Positions 57,894 through 64,000 of a DNA stretch of 64,000 nt are shown in pieces. The notes below the pieces were generated by a model. It was not told the DNA's origin. It was given only the letters and a program-made list of their open reading frames with translations, and made no database searches. How positions within the stretch are numbered: position 1 is the first letter of the stretch; every line of letters begins with the position of its first letter. A program made the position numbers and the translations under genes. This DNA comes from Archegozetes longisetosus (lineage: Eukaryota; Arthropoda; Arachnida; Sarcoptiformes; Trhypochthoniidae), in the NCBI GenBank assembly GCA_018873245.2, contig JAEMBT020000009.1, forward strand, positions 14,479,794 to 14,543,793, in the 5' to 3' direction.

Positions 57894-58716
57894 ATGGAAG
57901 TTAACAGTAATCAATTTGACTCACAAAATATTTTACCCCCGGATATTTTGCTCAATTCTGCTCATTCTTATCTATTCAGAATCGGTTTATCTCTATTTCA
58001 AAATGATAACATACAACGAAATAGTTTACATAATCCGATGTTCATGTTTTTAATTCTGTTACAACAATTCATACTAAACTGCATCTCATTATTTGCTTCT
58101 GAAGAGAACGCACTATTATTTGTAACACGTGGAGATATTGGATACTTTCTCAATGCTCGAGTATATATCGCAGTCGCGGCCGGACTCAGCAACTTTTTGG
58201 GTCTTACCTCACAAGTACTCCACTATGGCACCTAAAAGAGGTATCAAACCTTTATATCTAAAATCTTTTAAAATGATGTCGGGTTTTGTTTCACCGAAAA
58301 GTATTGGTCTTTCAAATAGAGACGAAATTTACAGAATGATAGAAATATTTAAAGCTTTATTGATTATCCACAAAGCATTGCCGAGAATTATGTTTTGCTG
58401 TGGATTTGTATTTCCTTTCTTGACATTGATTCAGGTATTTTCTGTTGAACAATTCGTTACTTTAGGTATTGTTCACTGTATCTCATGGGGTATTGGATGC
58501 GAATATATGTATACAATAATTATCTACCAAATTGTTTACTATTACATAATATGCTACTATCTTAAGCTCAAACTTAAGAAAATCAATGATAACTTAAGAA
58601 ATTTTCTCAAACATAGATCAAGAGTTGATGTCGACTTAATAGATATAATTAATTGTTTGAGTTCACTCTATAAAGAAATATACGAACATAACATTACTAA
58701 TTGGTCAAAAATATAA
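57894..58716 (+). pseudogene. Gustatory-receptor-like fragment (7tm chemoreceptor), frameshifted
   Basis: The first frame from ATG 57894 (MEVNSNQFDSQN) carries two hydrophobic segments (MFMFLILLQQFILN, YIAVAAGLSNFLGL) and stops at 58233. The next frame continues from KRGIKPLYLKSFKMMSG, with two more segments (MFCCGFVFPFLTLI and the YTIIIYQIVYYYIICYYL run), then a loop with LSSLYKEIYEHNITNWSKI and a stop at 58714. The layout of long loops, aromatic-rich membrane segments and the INxLSxLYKEIxxxN loop before TM5 is that of arthropod gustatory receptors. The switch needs one base removed near 58228-58235. The C-terminal membrane segments and the TYhxxxF motif were not found, so the copy is truncated. 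Ligand unknown. Confidence 0.6.
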
Positions 58717-59893
58717 AGATATTGAAATTGATTTTGTCTTAACAGATGGTTTCAATAACAGTTATATTTGTATTGAAAATGATAGAAGTGTCGAAAAGAG
58801 GCTCAAATCAAATGCTAAACAAAATAGAGCGTCAATAAAGCACTTCATTCGAATAACTTTTGAAAAAACTTTGATTTTTTAACTATATTCTTGATATTGT
58901 TCATAATACTGATTAACAATGTCTTCAAATTAGTTTAGTCTTAAGTATCGCTGCAAGAGATGAAAAAACTTAATATTAAGTGTATTACTGCTATTTGTTT
59001 GTGATTTGCATGAGAAACATTGAAATTCAAGTTTAAATTGTGATAGAAAAGTAGTAATCTTATTTATTCTACATTATTAGTAATCTACCTTTATTTTCAA
59101 TAAACTAAAACTCTAACAATAATCCGGTTAATGACTTACTTCGATTTTAGGAAATAGTCTCAAAGCAATGGCTACTCCTATCGAGTTCATAATACTGAGA
59201 AGTTCCGGTTAATAGTCAACACTGAGCTTTGTCGGTATTCATTCAGCCGAATATAAAATTACGAGAGAATCAAACTATTTTCTGAAGAATCCATAATGAA
59301 GGCAATAAAATAAACTTTTTATGGGTTATTAATGTTCAAACAGATAATTTGAATCGTAAGTTTGATACTTGAAAACATAACCCGAAAATATTGCCACAAA
59401 ATCTGCACCGACTCACATGTATAAAATTGGTTCATCTTTGCGAACGAAACACCCGAACAAATAGATTTCGCAATTGTTTACTGATTTTTGCGATTGGTTT
59501 ATTGTTGAACACCTGCTTTATGATATCATTCAGACGTATTTACTTTTTGATAAAATAGATAAGGCTTGAATCTGCAGCCGAAATAATAGGTTTGGAAGAG
59601 TTTTGGTTGGAGAGCAAGTACCTTAAGTTTTCCACAACGTCATAAGTATGATCAGTTTTCATGTACATCAGCCTCATTTTGATAGTGATCATATGAGTAA
59701 TTGAAACTATATATTAATCTAAATAATTATTTATTTATATAATAATTAATAAATGGACTTAAATTTAATATAAATTGTATATTAATTGTTATCATTTGAT
59801 CATAAACAAGTTGAATGTGTCAGACATTTAATGATTTATTGCTTGTGATGGTCTCAAACTTTATTATATAGTCTTGAAATTAAGCTTAAGCTT

Positions 59894-60273
59894 CACCAAC
59901 AAATATAAGACCAGAACTAAGAGCCCAACAAAAAAGTGCAACAAATGTACGCTAACTAAGTAAAGCTTATTATTGAATAGCAGATCATTTAAGCAATGCT
60001 TAAATAGTATTTTCTCTAAAGTGAAAATTAGACAAAATGTGATTTTTGCAAAATAAGTCAATTTCAGTGCATTACTAATAAGAAAAGTTTTCAAAAATTG
60101 TAAATTTGAAGACCTTTTTTCAAATTTATAAAATAGTTGATAAATAATTGATTGAATAATCTGAAAAGAGGTGTTCATTGAATTATTTGATCCGTTGGGC
60201 ATATATTTGTCGGTCATTTATTTGTCGGCCTTTTTCGTTGGGCTTTTAGTTTTTGATCTCTTATTTGTTGGCC
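59894..60273. mobile_element. MITE with about 55-bp inverted ends
   Basis: The left end (CCAACAAATATAAGACCAGA, then AAGAGCCCAAC) and the reverse complement of the right end (CCAACAAATAAGAGATCAAA, then AAAAGCCCAAC) align over about 55 bp with a few differences. About 270 bp of unrelated sequence lies between. Superfamily and target duplication were not resolved. Confidence 0.55.
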
Positions 60274-63164
60274 AAACACAAGTCAACTGAAAAATATAAA
60301 ACGATCAGTAGACAGATGCTTAATTTTATTAGATTCTTAGAATTATGTTGGATTCCGTTTGGATCCTATTTGGATTCTTGCTATATTTAAGGCACTAAAT
60401 ATAATTTTAAGATTCCAAACATAAACAATAACTGAATTTTTACGTGAAAATGTACGCTTCAATAACTTGTACTCTTAGTTTACAGACTAAACTTTAATTA
60501 TTTCTAATCGAAAGAGAATATTCATGCGAAAACTTAATTAATATCTGATATGAAGAAAGGCGAATGTTCGGACTGCTTACTTCTCACAGTGACTAATAAT
60601 AATTGATTTTTAAGACTTTATTCGAATACTTGGTTCAAATTAATATTAGTGAATTGCTGTTAACAATCATAACTCCATATTTGTACTTGTTACGGTGACC
60701 ACGCTTTGCTTAAGTTCGAACTGGACAAAATAAAGGATCCTCTATTTTTATGAAGAAAATTAATTTTTGATTACATTCAAAATGTTCACATTATTTATAA
60801 CTGTGTTTGTATTTCTTATGGTGTAATTATTGTATTGAAAAATATTTATATCAATCAGTATTGCGCTAATATTGAAAGTCGGTATCAAAATATTTTTACA
60901 TCAAATTATTGAAAACTGTAATACAAAACATAACTCTTTCAAATTTAGTATATGTAAAACGTGACACTTATTTCATAAACATTCATCAATAATACTTTCA
61001 TAAATTGGTGGAGAGAAATAAAAAACTCAAATTTAAAATTAAACTTTAGCTCATGATTCATTTTGTTAGTCAATTGAAAGCCAATTGAAAAACAAGTGCA
61101 ACCACTTTGGGCGTAAGATTTAGACACTTAGGACTGATAAGATATTAATTAATCTACTTCACATTTGATCAAATATTCTGATATTCTAAGAATTTTGATT
61201 CTCTAAATATAAAAGCTAACAAAATTAATATTATACTTAAAAGTTAGCTGACTAAAAACTGAAAAAATTACGTACAGGTTAGGGTTTAATCTGGACACTG
61301 GACACGAGTACTCAAAACCTGGACTGTCAAGTCAAAACTGGACGTGTGATGACCCTGGTCTCTACCGTAAGTCAATTATGAGTTGCATTTGCAAATAATC
61401 TTTTTATATAATCAAAAAATATTTTTTTCATCAGTAGTTCAACACTTTATTTAAATTTGGATACCTTTGATATAAATATTTCTCTTTTGTGACTACGGCT
61501 GAATAACAGATGAGAATAAAAACATTTTTGAGAAGCAATTTTATTCGACTAATAAAACCTTTAAAAGTTGAATGATCCTCAAATTGAGCAATAATCGAAT
61601 AAAATCGAGCAAAAATACAGATCGAAAGTATGGTCAAACGATAATGATTGCAATTTATTGTAGAGAAAGGTGTTATTGAAAGGGCTCTAAATGTATTTAT
61701 TTAATCTTTGGCTTATATATAGTTTTAAATTGTTATAGATTGTGATGTTGTAATAGAGACAATTCTGAAGTGTATTACTCTCATTTTTGGTCTAACATGA
61801 AATTTTTGCTCACAAGTTAGAGATCTGAATATGAGTTGAGTACAGAGCCGATGAGCAGTACAGAAACATTGAACCGATGAAAGTGGTTGAAGGTCTTAAT
61901 CCTTATTTTATATTTTGTAATTACTAAAGATTAGAGAAGGGACAGAATTTACTAATACGAGCTTACAGTTTGAGCATTTATTAATATAAGCTTATGGCTA
62001 AATAAATGAAACTCTCATTGGGTGAAGTGTAATATCATTGACGCGAACAGACTTAAACCTAATTACCATTTGCTAACTTTAAACACTAACTGCATTTGAA
62101 CTTATTTTATGCAAAAAGTAAACTACTCAAAGGTTAATCACCTATGGATGGCTACTTTGGTCACTCTTAGAAGTAAATATGTTATAGAGTGGGAGCCGTA
62201 ACTGCTGTTAAAGATATGTGACATATACGTGTATGGAATGCTCGGTTAATGGTTGGCGTTTCCGATACAATCAATACAAAATGCATTTGGGCCTCAGTCA
62301 ATATACCCATCAACAGCTCAATAAACCCTACCTGTCATTACGCAACCTTCTCATCAGTTCGAGATAATTGAAAACTTTCTATTGCAAGCTATCTAACTGA
62401 ATAAGTGGTCATTTTATTAGATATCTGGTTCACTCATCCGTTACGATAATTAGTTTTCATTGTAACTCTAATACACTTGTAATTTATATTCAACAATATT
62501 ATGTATTTATATGGAATATTCTCTAAATTTTGAAGTCAATTTTGGGTAATAAGTAGTTAAACAAGAGATCAAATATAAGTTCATAGCATATTCAACAACT
62601 CATAAGTGAAAATTTTTCCGATCGATCGTTAATGTGCTAAAGTTATTATCGCATAGAAGCCAAACTGTAAACAAAATAATATATACCAAAAAACAGTAAC
62701 AGTAACTGTATGGCAAATTTTGCCATACGCTCATAAGCAGTTTCACAGCTCTAATTCATTCTAAGTCTCTAATTTACGTTTATCTGTCTCTCAAACATAA
62801 ATGTCTTTTTTCTAGAGGCACATTAAGGTTATACTGACTTCAAAATTGTTCTAAACTGAAAATGTATTTTTTTCAACATTTAAAGTTTTAGTGAATCGGA
62901 AGAGTCTGTGAAGTTTCGGCCTGAGGCTACGTCTTCATTGACAAGTTTTGAAAGATGTAATTTTCACTATTACTATTGAATTAGAGATTAGACCCGTTCT
63001 TAAGAATAGGTTATATGAACTGGTAATTTGATCCTTGTACACAATTAGAGATTTGGTTTACGTTCAAATAGTTCAGAACTAAGTTTTCAACACTCAAATT
63101 ATTCAGTGGCTATTTTTGGTAAGATAAATATACTGAGACTATGTTACAAGAGTGGTTGAACCTA

Positions 63165-63217
63165 AGTTAGGTTAGATTAGGTTAGGTCGAATTAGGTTGG
63201 ATTAGATTAGATTAGGG
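63165..63217. repeat. TTAGG-like tract
   Basis: About 50 bp of degenerate GTTAGG/ATTAGG/ATTAG units. TTAGG is the ancestral arthropod telomere repeat; here the units are imperfect and lie within unique DNA, so this is at most an interstitial relic. Confidence 0.5.
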
Positions 63218-64000
63218 TGTGAGGCTCGTGGCACTTGAAGAAGTGCAACTATTGAGCAGCTGGACAGAATAAGGTCATTATTAGATAGATGGTTAAGCTT
63301 AACAATAGTATGACGTCTTTCAATATTCGTTCGTTAATGCTTTCATATCAAACTATTAGTCTGAAATGATCATGTCAACTCTTTATTTCTAACACTTTGT
63401 TCCCTCAAAAACTGTTGTCCTGTAAATAAATAAATATTTATTTATTTCCTCCATATATCACTTCACATGACTTTCACTTAAATTTGATCACAGAACAAAT
63501 GTATGCGTAAATTGATAAGAAAACAGTTGTAATAATTATTAGTGGATAGAAAAGAGATAAAAATAAGGAAATGATGAGCTTTCGTCACGAAAGGAATAGC
63601 AATTTGTGATGTAATTAAAGTTAGTGTATATTTACTCAGATATGATATTCGCACGTTTGTACACAAGCAAATCCAATGCATACCAAAGCACAGATTTGGT
63701 TACATTAAAACTAATAAATCACTCCCAATAAAACTATTAACTACTCCATAAAACATATGTTCGATCGACTTGTTCTCCACTTAAATATTATACTGAAAAA
63801 TTGAATATTAGGTTAATTAACTTCTAATTGGCTCAGTGTATATTACGCAATATTTTGTTTTCTAACTTGCTTTTCAAAAATTGATCCGTTATGTTATCAA
63901 ATGGTTCCAAAAATTCGATGTGAATTGTAAAATGTAAACTTTCAAACTGAGAGAATTGTTGCAAAATGTGGGTTAACGCGAAGTAATGTGAATTGCGACA

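Larger units (their letters stand above)
58717..64000. other. Right-hand intergenic region
   Basis: Over 5 kb without a recognisable gene. It includes an inverted-terminus element (59894-60273), repeated CTGGAC motifs near 61300-61350 and a TTAGG-like tract (63165-63217). The remaining short frames show no family motifs. Confidence 0.45.

Noticed and set aside
60700..60730. A TTCGAAC motif like a tRNA B box
   Set aside because: No A box, acceptor stem or anticodon arm could be folded around it.
1..64000. CRISPR arrays, bacterial operons or prokaryotic contamination
   Set aside because: No direct-repeat arrays with spacers were seen. Introns, AATAAA signals and eukaryotic gene families show nuclear animal DNA, and the ankyrin gene has the same AT-rich surroundings.

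Overview
The window is AT-rich nuclear DNA from an animal, most likely an arthropod and plausibly a mite or other arachnid. The main reasons are spliceosomal introns with GT/AG borders, clear animal genes (neuropeptide GPCR, SERINC, U2AF small subunit, cytosolic sulfotransferase, gustatory-receptor-like and P450 sequences), a short TTAGG-like tract, and a giant ankyrin protein with a latrotoxin-type C-terminus. The assignment to mites is inference. No bacterial operons, CRISPR arrays, rRNA or convincing tRNA genes were seen.

Layout. Bases 1-7.7 kb hold no recognised gene, only piggyBac-type ends and long foldback repeats. From 7.76 to 17.3 kb a peptide-receptor GPCR runs on the plus strand. 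Its first intron is about 8.2 kb and carries a Tc1/mariner-like element and a foldback element. An intronless sulfotransferase lies at 20.5-21.5 kb, followed by about 7 kb without a recognised gene but with small pogo-like MITEs. A compact housekeeping block follows at 28.9-35.4 kb: SERINC (minus strand, nine coding exons), a divergent promoter carrying adjacent CRE and DRE octamers, U2AF small subunit (plus strand, seven exons) and a two-exon secreted basic protein.

From 35.6 to 41.7 kb lies a complete 6.06-kb Mutator-like (MULE) DNA transposon with a 9-bp target duplication. Its transposase joins a MULE core, a SWIM zinc finger, an AT-hook-like linker, a Ulp1/C48 protease domain with its catalytic residues and a PHD finger. 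Two hAT derivatives are nested in its 5' part and share an 8-bp target duplication. A separate hAT fragment with a BED finger and an 8-bp duplication sits at 42.3-42.8 kb. The intronless 1209-residue ankyrin protein with a latrotoxin-type C-terminal domain behind a furin-like RARR site is at 45.3-48.9 kb.

The right third (50.8-58.7 kb) is mostly decayed sequence: a DUF7869-type transposon-related gene, the N-terminal half of a P450 beside a near-perfect inverted repeat, another hAT element, a METTL5-like relic and a frameshifted gustatory receptor fragment. The last 5 kb hold no recognised gene.

The genes do not form one pathway. Several otherwise conserved coding regions carry single-base frameshifts, two of them at homopolymers (SERINC, the MULE N-terminus). 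Assembly indels should be excluded before these are called biological. All exon borders were inferred by eye from reading frame, GT/AG and remembered family motifs; no alignment or database search was run.
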